Assembly (NCBI GenBank): GCA_964017045.1 | Contig: OZ024794.1 | Coordinates: forward strand, 52,419,608 to 52,483,607 | From: Omphiscola glabra | Taxonomy: Eukaryota > Mollusca > Gastropoda > Lymnaeidae | DNA length: 64,000 nt | Reading direction: 5' to 3' | Shown: positions 34,667-43,980 of the stretch, one piece after another | How the letters are laid out: each line of letters begins with the position of its first letter | Position numbering within the stretch: the stretch's first letter is position 1 | Translations under genes and position numbers: made by a program | The notes under the pieces: generated by a model | The model's input: only the letters and a program-made list of their open reading frames with translations | The model's database searches: none | Told to the model about the DNA's origin: nothing

Positions 34667-35950
34667 GTTCTGACTCTTCTGAAGAAGATAGTACAGAACC
34701 AGAACCAAGTGATTCATATTTTGTTTGTACTCATCCATTGCAGCCCATTGAAGTAGTAAACCTGCAGGTTGGTTTTTAAGTGTTGCATCATTCTATGTTT
34801 TTATGAGTTTTTATTATAATTTGTATCATTTTAAATATTTTTTTTAAAGCAGTTTAAAATATTTACTAGCCATTTTAAAATTAAATTGCTTAATTGCATC
34901 CTTTTATAACATGTGAATATTTCTAAATTAGATAATAGGGAAGTCCTTATTCTTAGCAGCTGTAAAAAAATGCATTTGGTACCTATGATGAAATATTTCA
35001 TCCTAAAGAACATGAAATTTGAAATCTGTGTGTTGTAAAAAAAAAAAAAATCAATTAATAATAGTATATTTTAAAGTCATAATAGCATTTACACAATATT
35101 GGGAGCTCTCTGAAATGCAAATGAAGTATTAGTAGGCCTATATGCTTCATGCCTCAAAGTAGCAAATGGAATATTAGTTGTAGTTTTACATTCACAGGTT
35201 AAACTCCTCATGATGTATGGGATGATGAACCACCAATGCCCCCTTCTAAGTGTCTCTCAGCCAAAAGTCAGGCTTACATCTGCGAGAAGAAATGTCAAAG
35301 GACTCAGTGAGGCAGTTTCTTCATCCTAAAGACTTTTTCAAGATATTTCTCACACTGGATTTGGTTGAAACATTTCTAATTAAACCAGCTATTCATCTGC
35401 CATGGGACCTTCTTAACCTTCCATTAACAGACATTGGATGATATTTTAACAAATGAATTTTACAAGTTTCTTGGACTTCTAATGTACATGGCAGTTGTAC
35501 AGGTCACCAGTGAATGAAAATAATGGTAAAGTTCATCAGTGTACCATTGTACAATAGATTTTGGACTAATGCCTTTATGCCCGAAAACAGACTTATTCCA
35601 ATTATGACATTCTTCAAAGTTTCTAATATTGATTGAAACAGATAGTAAAGACAAGCTGTGCAAAGAAAATTTGTTGGCTGACTTTATCAGAAGAAAAAAG
35701 AAGAAAAGCAAAGCAAATTGATGTGCTGTGGATAAGAGATCATTAAACTTTAACTGTTCAATGGATTGATAATAAAGAAGTCTCTTATTTCAAGTTATAT
35801 GACATTATACAATTCATTCATATGTGGTATTGACCAGTTGATAAATGGATAAGGAAAACAGAACAGCACTGGATAACCCATTTTTCCATTTGGTTGATAT
35901 TGCCAGCTATAATCTCTTCAGGATTGTTGGAAAGCAAATCCTGACACTGA
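34667..35950 (+). pseudogene. Decayed piggyBac-like transposase (DDE_Tnp_1_7)
   Basis: Pieces in order fit a piggyBac/PGBD transposase. First an acidic Ser/Asp/Glu segment (SSDSSEEDSTEPEPSDS, about 34670-34720). Then PHPKDFF-like LHPKDFFKIFLTLDLVETFL (about 35317-35376), as in the PxxFFxxFxTDELxxxI region. Then NEFYKFLGLLMYMAVVQV (about 35450-35505), as in the FxGLLILMGVVxLP region. Near the end come GIDQL (about 35830), equivalent to GVDxxDQ, and FFHLVDIASYNLFR (about 35882-35925), equivalent to the WWxxxFFHLLDxxxxNAY motif. Frames change repeatedly and many stops occur. No TTAA-flanked ends were located. Assignment rests on recalled family motifs. Confidence 0.5.
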
Positions 35951-35959
35951 CGTAGATGA

Positions 35960-36530
35960 ACTAAAGCTACCTAATCGCTAACTCCTGCAAAAATAATTTT
36001 TTTCTTCTTAGAAACAGATTTAATGAAATTTTTCTAGGTAGTTTTCTTTTCTTTTTTAAATATTTTTCCTTAAAATAATTATTGTTATAACCTGTGTGAT
36101 CCCCTATTTTTTTTACTACAATGAAGCATTGTGTCAACCACTCCTCTCCCCCTTTTTTGTTTGATATTGATGTCATTGATTAAATGTGTAGCACTGTACC
36201 AACCCCACACCTACCTTGATTGGGAAATGTTGTTAACCCTCCATTTGTTCTAAAGAATTCCATCAGGAGATGCAATTTCTTGAATTTCTTTTCTGGAGGG
36301 TTCTAACTTACTCCCTACATATATAAACTGACAGTTTTCCCAGCCGATAGAGATTTGTCCTAAACGTTAACAATCAAATATTAAAGTACTCACAAGATCG
36401 TACTCTTTGTGTGTGTAAATTAATATTTGTACCTTTTGAGGATTGTACTTTTTCACTTGCTGTAAGTGTAAGTTGATATAATTTTATTTCTGTTGTTTTG
36501 ATTTTTTTATTCTTTATATAAATTTAATAG
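35960..36530. other. Unassigned AT-rich stretch
   Basis: No feature supported between the piggyBac remnant and the Tigger-like MITE. Confidence 0.4.
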
Positions 36531-36532
36531 TA

Positions 36533-37083
36533 CACCCATACCTCGCTTTACGGCCTAGATACGTTCCGGAAAAGTTGGCCGTAAAGCAAAAAGCCGTATA
36601 ATGAATCAATAATTTTGATATAAACCCATACAAATTTAATTTGATCTGTTCCAATTTTTGTATAAAATAATATAGTCGTTAGTTCATAAATCATTTTCTT
36701 CTTTTCATTTCCTATAAAAATAAAAGTACAAAACATTGTAGTAGTAAACAGAAATTTAAAAAAATATACATATAAATTAAAAAAACAAAAGAAATCATAT
36801 GCACATATTTATACATAAAATAAAATTAATCCAAACAAAAAAAACAGAAACAAACACGTCAACTTACTGAGTCACAGGATATGAATAAGGTGGGATAGCA
36901 CAGGAAATAAGGCAGACTACTAAAGCAGAGCCGCCTAAGGGGAGAAGCTGAAACTAAAGAGAGGACATCTATTGGCCGTATAATGAAACATCGTGGGCCG
37001 TAAACCGAAAAAGTGCCATAATTTAAAATTGGCCGTAAAGCGAAATGCTGTATAAAGAGCGGCCGTATAGCGAGGTATAGGTG
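36533..37083. mobile_element. Tigger/pogo-like MITE, 551 bp
   Basis: The ends cacccatacctcgctttacg then gcc, and on the right (inverted) cacctatacctcgctatacg then gcc, are inverted repeats with two mismatches. Each is flanked by a TA dinucleotide (36531-36532 and 37084-37085), the TSD of Tc1/mariner-class transposases. Tigger-type ends of vertebrates and invertebrates share the ATACCTCG core. Extended subterminal inverted repeats use ggccgtaaagcg and ggccgtataatga. Non-coding; a 62-codon minus frame inside is incidental. Confidence 0.8.
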
Positions 37084-37249
37084 TATATTTAAATTTGAAT
37101 ATTGTTAAAAATCCCTAGCTTTGGTATCGTTTTTCTTTGTAAACAGGCTTTTTCAGTTTGTCGTTTCGTATTGTTTATTTAATGAGCCAAATCTTAATAT
37201 AGTTTCAATTTACAAAAACCATATAATGATACGTAACAATTTTGATAAT

Positions 37250-37737
37250 TGTTACGACCTGGATCGTTAATTAATTCTGGTCTGGCGGATGGCGACTGTG
37301 AGATGTTGTGTTAGGGCAAGATTGTGGGGTCAGAGGTGAAATTGGTTCGTGTTGAGCAATTAGTGTAGCTGGGTGGGGGGTGAACAGACGGAGGGGATAA
37401 GAGCTGTGAGCTGGGTAGTTGGGTTAGTTAACAAGAGGTAGACCCAGGAGGTAGTTGACAAGAGTAGAGCCAGAGCCAGTAGTAGAGCCAGGAATAGTAG
37501 AGCCAGAGTAGATCGTTAGAGTTAGTCTAGTCGAGAGTAGTTAGAGAGAATAGAGTTATTATTATCTACAGTGATAAATTGACATTGGCTGCGATTAAAT
37601 CATATAATAAAAGTACTATCATTTTATCTTCATTGGATGCTGTTGTATTGTTCTTTATTGTGAACCTTTGAGTATATTCGTTAACCCTAGACAGCAACGG
37701 ATTAAACAGTAACAGTAACAGATATGAAGTTGTAACA
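37250..37737 (+). repeat. 5' LTR, 488 bp
   Basis: TG...CA-bounded LTR. It contains an internal agtagagccag minisatellite-like run (about 37462-37512) and an AATAAA polyadenylation signal at 37606-37611, which would define the R/U5 side. No convincing TATA box is visible. Confidence 0.95.
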
Positions 37738-37739
37738 TT

Positions 37740-37757
37740 TGGGGGCTCGTCTAAAAC
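37740..37757 (+). promoter_or_regulatory. Primer binding site, tRNA-Pro type
   Basis: TGGGGGCTCGTC starts two bases after the 5' LTR. These 12 bases are the start of the sequence complementary to the 3' end of tRNA-Pro that many retroelements use to prime minus-strand synthesis. The last six bases (taaaac) depart from the usual sequence. Confidence 0.7.
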
Positions 37758-38627
37758 TGATGTGTTTGATGTAAAAAGCTGTTGGATTAATTATACAGTG
37801 CTGTGTTGAACCGAAGTTTCAAGCCTGCATTCAAGTACGCCAGAACATGTGTCATTGCTACGTAGTATTCCGATAGGACTGTGTACGTTCCTGTACGTTG
37901 TTGCTGATATGTCACCGTACTCTATTGAGTGCTGTACCCTGCTGCTGACGTCTCGCTGTTGATGTACTCCACTGCGATGTAATTCACTACTTTTCAGGTA
38001 TCCGAATACTGTGACGTATTCGATTCCTGTGACATGTTTCTCTGCTGCTGTACCCCGTTGCTTTGTCGTGAAGTCCTCGTAGTAGACATTATTCAAATTG
38101 TCGTGCTGTGACCTTTTACATACTGATGTTCCTGTACCCGAGTCCTGTGACGTGTTCCACTGCTGTTCTTGTACCCGAATCCTGTGTTGTATCCCGTTGT
38201 TGCCGTACCCTGCTGGTTGCTGTACCCGGCTGCGGATGTCTCGCTGTTGGTGTACCCCGCTGCTGATGTGTTCCACTGCTACTGTACCCGTGTCTCGCTG
38301 TTGCTGTACCCCGCTGCTGATGTGTTCCACTGCTGCTGTACCCGTGATAAGTGTACCTCACTGCTGATGTGCCCTCTTATTGCTGTGCCCGCTGCTGCTG
38401 GACACAACCACTACTGTCTTGCTGTCCATTGCAAGCTGGTGCCAGAGACCAAGAACAAGACCGGGTAATTAGTACGAATTATATATAATGTTGTATGGTA
38501 CCTATTAGTTCTTTTGAATTGGTTAGAATTCTTTTATAGGTACGAGTAATAATTTATATTTATAGCTCTATTATGGAACAGTATTCATCCAATTTTATAT
38601 TCATATAATTACATTATTTCATTAATA
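37758..38627 (+). other. Leader with degenerate tandem repeats
   Basis: An 870-base untranslated leader. Between about 37920 and 38400, segments such as ctgctgatgtgttccactgc, tgtacccgtgtctcgctgtt and gctgtaccccgctgctgatg recur in varying order. This gives a 179-codon frame on the opposite strand (37791-38330) and shorter plus-strand frames, all products of the repeat. The leader could hold a packaging signal, but nothing in the sequence shows this directly. Confidence 0.6.
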
Positions 38628-40385
38628 ATGGAAACAAGGAGTGGAAAAAATCTATCAGTTCTAGAGTTCAGGGAGGAGGCAGTGGCGATAGGTTTAAAAG
38701 ATGAAGCTATCGGTCAGTGGGTAGTAAAAAGACTAAGAGAGAGAGAAGAACGGGAACGCGAGAGAGAGAAAGAGGAGAGAGAAGAACGGGAACGGGAACG
38801 TGATAGACAGCGAGCCCAAGAACTAGAACAGGTAATGAGAGCGAGGGAAGAACGGGAACGCGTTAGAGAGATGGAAGAACGGGAAATGCTAGATAAGTGG
38901 AAAAGGGATCTAATAAAAAAACAAGAGGATGATGTTGCGAGATTGAGAATGGAGGAACAAAGAAGTAAGAGTCGGGAGGTTCGGGAAAGGGGGTATAACG
39001 TTGTTAAGGAAAAGGGGAGACCATTAGTGGAAGTAAAGGGGAATAGACTTAAATGGTGCCGAAATAGCAAGTCATGGGTAAAGCTGTCAGAGAACAAAAA
39101 TCAAACTGAAAAAGGGGACAAAACTAGGAGGAGAAATGATGAATGTAAATCTTTTCAGTTAGGTATAAGTGAGTACTATTTTAAAGACACAAGGGCAGAT
39201 AAGCAAGAATTTGTTCAGTTGGATCAATTAGAAACTGGGGAATTGGTTAATGAACCTGGGAGTTTAGTAATAGAAGTTGAGAAGCGTAAAGTTATTTTGT
39301 CAGCCAGGGAAAATGAGGAGAATGGGGAAATTACAGAGTTTGTGGAGGAGATCAGTTGTCCCGCGAAATCTCATGCAAACATAACTGAGTGTAGGGACGA
39401 TGAGTTGTTCGTAGCATCGAGGGAGGAGGTAATATTAGTGGAAGCAGGTGATACACAATTTGAACATGTACAAGTGAATCTTGATAATGTACCAGATATC
39501 AATTTTGATGTACAAGATGATGCTTATGATGTAAAGTTTATTAATGAAAATATTATTTGTGATTGTGTACACCTTACTATTTTTGGTGGAGTACAAAATG
39601 ATGTACAAACTGTAGGTTTTGTTGATGTACAACAGGGATATGTGAATTTTTTACTGGAGAACAATTTTGATTATGTGCAAGAGTCACATTTTGATTTTGT
39701 GCGGGATGAAGATTTGGATTTTCTTCATGAATATTTTGTGGAAGAGGAAAATTGGAGTTTAGTGGAGGAGGAAAATGCGTGTTTTGATTTTGAAGGTGTT
39801 AGAACCTGGGAAAGCCACGGTTGTCACGATGTAGAGATCGTAAACCTGTCAGGTGCAGTCCCACGACTGGGACGTAATGTCAACAAAGTGGAAGTCAATG
39901 GGGACGACTTCACATGGAGCTACGGGGGTAGTAGTCCACGCGCTGAATTGAGTAGTGATTTAGAAGTCACGGGTTGCTCAAGGCCTGAGAACCGTGTTTG
40001 TGTTGGGTCTGGTTTGGACTCAGTCGGTTTAGGTGAGAACAGAGGGGCTGGCTTTTATGGAGTCTCTGTGGAGGAGGTGATTTTTTTCCCTGACGTGCAG
40101 TTAGGTCAGAATAGAGGGGTTATTTTTTATGGAGTTTCCGTGGAGGAGGTGAGCTTTTTCCCTGCAGTGGGGTTAGGTGAGAGCAGTTTTGGTTTGTTTA
40201 TGATGTGTAATGATTTGTTTTGTAATGTATTATTATGGTATGCATATGACAAAGTACTTTTAGGAGTTGTTTTGGTGTTAAGCCTTGGAAAAGTATTGTT
40301 GTTTGAGCAGGACATGTTTAGATGGATGAAAGATTTGCACGCTTTTTGGAAAGCGACTGACGGGAGAAATATCCAGCCATCTTAA
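38628..40385 (+). CDS. Gag-like ORF of the LTR element, 585 codons, intact
   Basis: The only long intact frame in the window. Residues 1-35 (METRSGKNLSVLEFREEAVA, then GLKDEAIGQWV) resemble the start of Gag proteins I associate with mollusc Gypsy-type elements. Residues about 35-120 are almost entirely charged, with REREERER/KEERE runs predicting a long helix or coiled coil, which could mediate Gag assembly. Residues 120-170 are basic and 200-400 strongly acidic with repeated FDV/FDY/VQ motifs. A duplicated block containing FYGVSVEEV occurs twice (about residues 475-515). Residues about 534-560 are hydrophobic and could span a membrane. I see no zinc knuckle, protease or RT motif. The start is the first ATG of the frame. 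Beyond the N-terminus I recognise nothing. The antisense 127-codon frame at 38714-39097 is a shadow. Confidence 0.8.
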   Translation: METRSGKNLSVLEFREEAVAIGLKDEAIGQWVVKRLREREEREREREKEEREERERERDRQRAQELEQVMRAREERERVREMEEREMLDKWKRDLIKKQEDDVARLRMEEQRSKSREVRERGYNVVKEKGRPLVEVKGNRLKWCRNSKSWVKLSENKNQTEKGDKTRRRNDECKSFQLGISEYYFKDTRADKQEFVQLDQLETGELVNEPGSLVIEVEKRKVILSARENEENGEITEFVEEISCPAKSHANITECRDDELFVASREEVILVEAGDTQFEHVQVNLDNVPDINFDVQDDAYDVKFINENIICDCVHLTIFGGVQNDVQTVGFVDVQQGYVNFLLENNFDYVQESHFDFVRDEDLDFLHEYFVEEENWSLVEEENACFDFEGVRTWESHGCHDVEIVNLSGAVPRLGRNVNKVEVNGDDFTWSYGGSSPRAELSSDLEVTGCSRPENRVCVGSGLDSVGLGENRGAGFYGVSVEEVIFFPDVQLGQNRGVIFYGVSVEEVSFFPAVGLGESSFGLFMMCNDLFCNVLLWYAYDKVLLGVVLVLSLGKVLLFEQDMFRWMKDLHAFWKATDGRNIQPS

Positions 40386-40916
40386 AATCATATCAACGGA
40401 CTGGACAGTTGATGGCTGTCGATATGAATCCATGGATGATGACATTTTTTTTTCTCTCTAGCAGTCAAGAGTTTTTTTTTCCTCCCTGTTTCATTTATTA
40501 ATTTTTGAATGTGTCCTGTTTTGAATATTATTAAAATCACCTGGACTTGTTGGTAATATAGATGGTGATTATGTACATTTAGTGAGATGTTTTGTTAGGG
40601 TTATAGTTCTACATTAACTAATAATAGTATTGTAATGTTGTGAACTGGATTGTTTACATTTGGCATTTGAACTTAGATTTGAGGAGTGAGGCTGATGTTT
40701 ATAATTGTGTATTGCAATTTTGTCATGCCATTTGATTGATATTGATATGACTTTGTTCATTTACTGTAATATGATTTGACCAGGGAATGTTAGGAACGGG
40801 ATTTACATATGATACTTGATCTTAGATTTTAGTGGTAAGACTATTGTTGTGAATTGTGTTTTGCAATGTTCTGATGTCATTTTTGTGTGACATCACTATT
40901 GTAAGTGATGTCAACG

Positions 40917-40930
40917 AAAGGGGGGAGGAA
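40917..40930 (+). promoter_or_regulatory. Polypurine tract
   Basis: aaaggggggaggaa abuts the 3' LTR exactly where plus-strand DNA synthesis of an LTR element is primed. Confidence 0.9.
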
Positions 40931-41418
40931 TGTTACGACCTGGATCGTTAATTAATTCTGGTCTGGCGGATGGCGACTGTGAGATGTTGTGTTAGGGCAA
41001 GATTGTGGGGTCAGAGGTGAAATTGGTTCGTGTTGAGCAATTAGTGTAGCTGGGTGGGGGGTGAACAGACGGAGGGGATAAGAGCTGTGAGCTGGGTAGT
41101 TGGGTTAGTTAACAAGAGGTAGACCCAGGAGGTAGTTGACAAGAGTAGAGCCAGAGCCAGTAGTAGAGCCAGGAATAGTAGAGCCAGAGTAGATCGTTAG
41201 AGTTAGTCTAGTCGAGAGTAGTTAGAGAGAATAGAGTTATTATTATCTACAGTGATAAATTGACATTGGCTGCGATTAAATCATATAATAAAAGTACTAT
41301 CATTTTATCTTCATTGGATGCTGTTGTATTGTTCTTTATTGTGAACCTTTGAGTATATTCGTTAACCCTAGACAGCAACGGATTAAACAGTAACAGTAAC
41401 AGATATGAAGTTGTAACA
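40931..41418 (+). repeat. 3' LTR, 488 bp
   Basis: Same length and, as far as I can read, the same sequence as the 5' LTR. Its AATAAA lies at 41287-41292. It is followed directly by the ataat TSD. Confidence 0.95.
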
Positions 41419-41608
41419 ATAATTATGCCTTATTTTTCTAAGTGTTGAACTTATGTGTTTTAGAAACAATCTATAGAAGCCTCGTGTATAGTAATTGACT
41501 CATTTGTAAGGTCACTAAGAAATCTCAAGGGAGAAAAAAAGGAAAATTCAAGGAATGTAAAGAGTTAAGGGTGAGTGATAGATGTAAAGTGGGGTCGGTG
41601 AATAGTTA

Positions 41609-41705
41609 TCCCCCAACAAGTGCACATTTTGTTTGTCTATTCGATGACACCAGATCCCCCAACATGTGCACATCTTGTTTCTCTATTCGATGACCCCAGT
41701 ATGAT
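41609..41705. repeat. Two-copy tandem duplication, about 47 bp
   Basis: cccccaacaagtgcacattt then tgtttgtctattcgatgaca recurs as cccccaacatgtgcacatct then tgtttctctattcgatgacc. Confidence 0.85.
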
Positions 41706-41957
41706 GATTCATAGCAGTCATTTTAATCTTTCACCTGGGTGTAATGTGTAAATCAGTTACAAATCCTTGACACACACGAATAGTGAACAAAGATATTAAT
41801 GAACCCGGGCTATACTTTCGTTCAATTTTTGACCTATGTTAACATATAATTGCATGAGACTATAGTGGTGTAGGAAATGCTTCACCCCAGGCGGCACATT
41901 TTCCGTTATATGGAGGGGCTGAATTTTCGGCCAACTCTTTTCTCGCTGAAAGCACAA

Positions 41958-42085
41958 ACCCTGGCTAATCCACTGCATGACACCACTGCAGTAGAAGATA
42001 CCCTGGCTAATCTACTGCGTGACACCACTGCAGTGGAAGATACCCTGGCTAATCCACTGCGTGACACCACTGCAGTAGAAGATAC
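41958..42085. repeat. 42-bp minisatellite, three copies
   Basis: The unit accctggctaatccactgcg then tgacaccactgcagtagaag and at is 42 bp, a multiple of three, so a plus-strand frame (41877-42131) encodes LANPLRDTTAVEDT three times. Three copies with no gene context do not make this a protein; the minus-strand exon candidate begins eight bases beyond. Confidence 0.85.
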
Positions 42086-42092
42086 TTATTAC

Positions 42093-42172
42093 CGTACACG
42101 TTGTTGGGCTCGTTTCCAAGGATACCGATAGTGACTTTCTTGACCTCATCATGGTTCACAATTAAGCCATTA
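42093..42172 (-). CDS. Candidate internal exon, phase 2-1
   Basis: Eighty bases between an AG (cgttaaag on the minus strand) and a GTAATA donor (42087-42092) are open in the frame that reads NGLIVNHDEVKKVTIGILGN then EPNNVY. The composition is balanced, unlike nearby random frames. The one-base start completes the TG left by the exon at 43636-43790 to a TGT codon. The one-base end plus the TT start of the exon at 10349-10457 gives GTT. The acceptor has a weak pyrimidine tract and the donor is not optimal, so the call rests mainly on phase agreement and composition. Protein family unknown. Confidence 0.38.
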
Positions 42173-43635
42173 CTTTAACGTACCCAGTTACCTAGTATAG
42201 ATTTACTACCATTTACCTCGACCACTAAACAGTTGCTATTTATAACACTAATACTAGGATTATGAAAGTGAGAGAAATAAAATCATGATGTAACTGGAAT
42301 CAAAGAAGTCGAGAACGTGTGCCTCTCTCTCTCTCTCTCTATCCCTGAAAGAAACGAGACATCCTCGTTCAAACACGTCTTTTTTGGTTTAAGTTTTCTA
42401 AATTTAAAACGAATATGCAAAGTAATCTTTCCATCGTGTAATTAATTGAAGTTCAGTGGGAAAGTTTTTAACGCCAGTCCGAAAAAATGTCCATGCCGGT
42501 TGCTGTATCAGAGGTTCAAGGCGTTCTGTTAGGAATGTTATTATAATTTACTGCTAGGTTGCTGGTCACTGTAAATAGCTAGAAACTATAACTTTACAAA
42601 ATAAAAATAAAACAAGATTTTTTTATCTGGTTGTTATTTGTGCAGTATTTATTATATTTTCATCGTTCCGCGGTTGTAGAAAGGGGTTGACAAACATCGG
42701 AATAAAATGACATCCACTAGTGAGATTCAATAATAAACAAAATCAATTAGAATTTAAATACAAGCGACAAACAACATGTATGGGTTTGGTTGCAAGTGAC
42801 GTATGTTTGTGAAAATGTTTAATGAATGTTCAAGTTCAACAAAATACATGCTGGGTTGTGAAGGGGGGAAATTCCCTGGTCATGTATCATATTGCGAGCC
42901 ATGTGACCCAAGAGTTTTAGTCTCCACAAGAACATCAACACCTTGCATGTATATTATTCATAAGCCAGCAAATATTGATTTCTTGTACTCACACCAGGGA
43001 GACAACGGTAGTTGAACTTGTGGGGTGGCATCTTTTAAGATGGTGATGAGATTTAAGCGTGGGATGAAAATATAATCATAAAATTGCCTTGCAACATAAA
43101 GACGGTGGTTTATAATGTCTCATTCGCTATCTGGCCATCAGCTAAATATTTAAACGTTGCAAACGTCTGATGCTTTTTAAGAATAAGGCAGATTTAGATT
43201 TGATGTTGGAATGATTAAAAACAGGTATTAACGGCTTCGTTTCCGAAGACCCTGCGCTGTACCTAAGCATACACACATTCTTCTCTTACACAATACCCGA
43301 GATAATCCAAACATAAGTCCCTTTGTATGGCATTGAAATGTTCAAGATATTAGGTACGTTTGTTTAATAATTTACTCCCTTGACAAGTTCCAAGTTTAAC
43401 TGGACTGACTCCATGTAAAGGAGCGCTCTAATTCATTTTTTAATATGCGCATTTAATTTATTTAACTCGTCCTCCCACCCCCTTTATAGTTGCATTTGAT
43501 TCCTCTTAACTCTAACACAAATCTCTTTTCATATTAGTAAATTTAAAAAAAATATATATAATTTAAAGAAAAATGGTCATGCTTTGTTCGGACTTGATTT
43601 ACTTTCGCTATTGAAATGCAAGTCTTGTAGCTCAC
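42173..43635. other. Unassigned stretch with a CT microsatellite
   Basis: A (CT) run lies at about 42320-42340. A plus-strand frame of 70 codons (42803-43015, Cys-rich, starting MFVKMFNECSSS) and a 39-base minus-strand block with a strong GTGAGT donor (exon end at about 42990) look slightly coding-like, but neither is supported. The latter is out of phase with its neighbours, since joining it would create a TGA. Confidence 0.4.
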
Positions 43636-43790
43636 CAACCAGCGTATTGGAATCCTTGTTTGATCTCCACAGACGTAGCACTTGGATCCAACATATACTC
43701 TCCAATCTCGCTAGTATTGTGGAAACTCTCTATGGTAACCAATGAGTAGTGGCCAGTGTCTTTGATGTCGTTTGTAGCTTCATTCTGTTT
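43636..43790 (-). CDS. Candidate internal exon, 51 codons, phase 0-2
   Basis: On the minus strand attcatatttcaag precedes 155 bases that are open in one frame and end at a TTG|GTGAGC donor (43630-43635). The peptide KQNEATNDIKDTGHYSLVTI, ESFHNTSEIGEYMLDPSATS, VEIKQGFQYAG is the most protein-like short block in the window: balanced composition, no low complexity, normal codon variety. The frame stays open a few codons upstream of the chosen acceptor, so the 5' edge may differ. Its phase-0 start fits the exon at 57563-57604 and its two-base end fits 42093-42172. I do not recognise the family; an extracellular domain is possible because of the NTS glycosylation-type site, but this is a guess. 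Confidence 0.48.
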
Positions 43791-43980
43791 CTTGAAATAT
43801 GAATCCCAGAGCCAACGTATAAATATATTTCTTTATTTGACACAATCATGTTGATACATTATGTTACATATATACGTTTTAGCAGTTTGCCTTATTCGCA
43901 TATTTGGATGCTTAAAATATTTCATTTGGGCTAAGAGTCTCGGTTAAAAGAATATTCGTTAATTATATAATTATAATATA

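Larger units (their letters stand above)
37250..41418 (+). mobile_element. Complete non-autonomous LTR retrotransposon, 4169 bp
   Basis: Two 488-bp direct repeats (37250-37737 and 40931-41418) begin TGTTACGACC and end GTTGTAACA. In a base-by-base reading I found no difference between them. The 5-bp flanks are both ataat (37245-37249 and 41419-41423). Inside come a tRNA-Pro-type primer site, a repetitive leader, one 585-codon ORF, about 540 bases of 3' untranslated region and a polypurine tract. There is no protease, RT, RNase H or integrase, so replication must depend on a related autonomous element. Identical LTRs mean the insertion is recent. Confidence 0.95.

Noticed and set aside
37791..38330. 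179-codon minus-strand frame in the LTR element leader
   Set aside because: It lies antisense to the retroelement transcript and across degenerate tandem repeats that also keep plus-strand frames open.
39435..39632. Minus-strand 65-codon ORF inside the retroelement
   Set aside because: Antisense shadow of the intact Gag-like ORF; Ile/Tyr-rich composition follows from the sense codons.
41877..42131. Plus-strand ORF with a 14-residue motif repeated three times
   Set aside because: The 42-bp unit is a multiple of three, so an open frame is expected; there is no other evidence for a gene.
42990..43040. 39-base minus-strand exon with a strong GTGAGT donor
   Set aside because: It would have to follow the exon at 43636-43790, and the joined codon would be TGA; the phases conflict.
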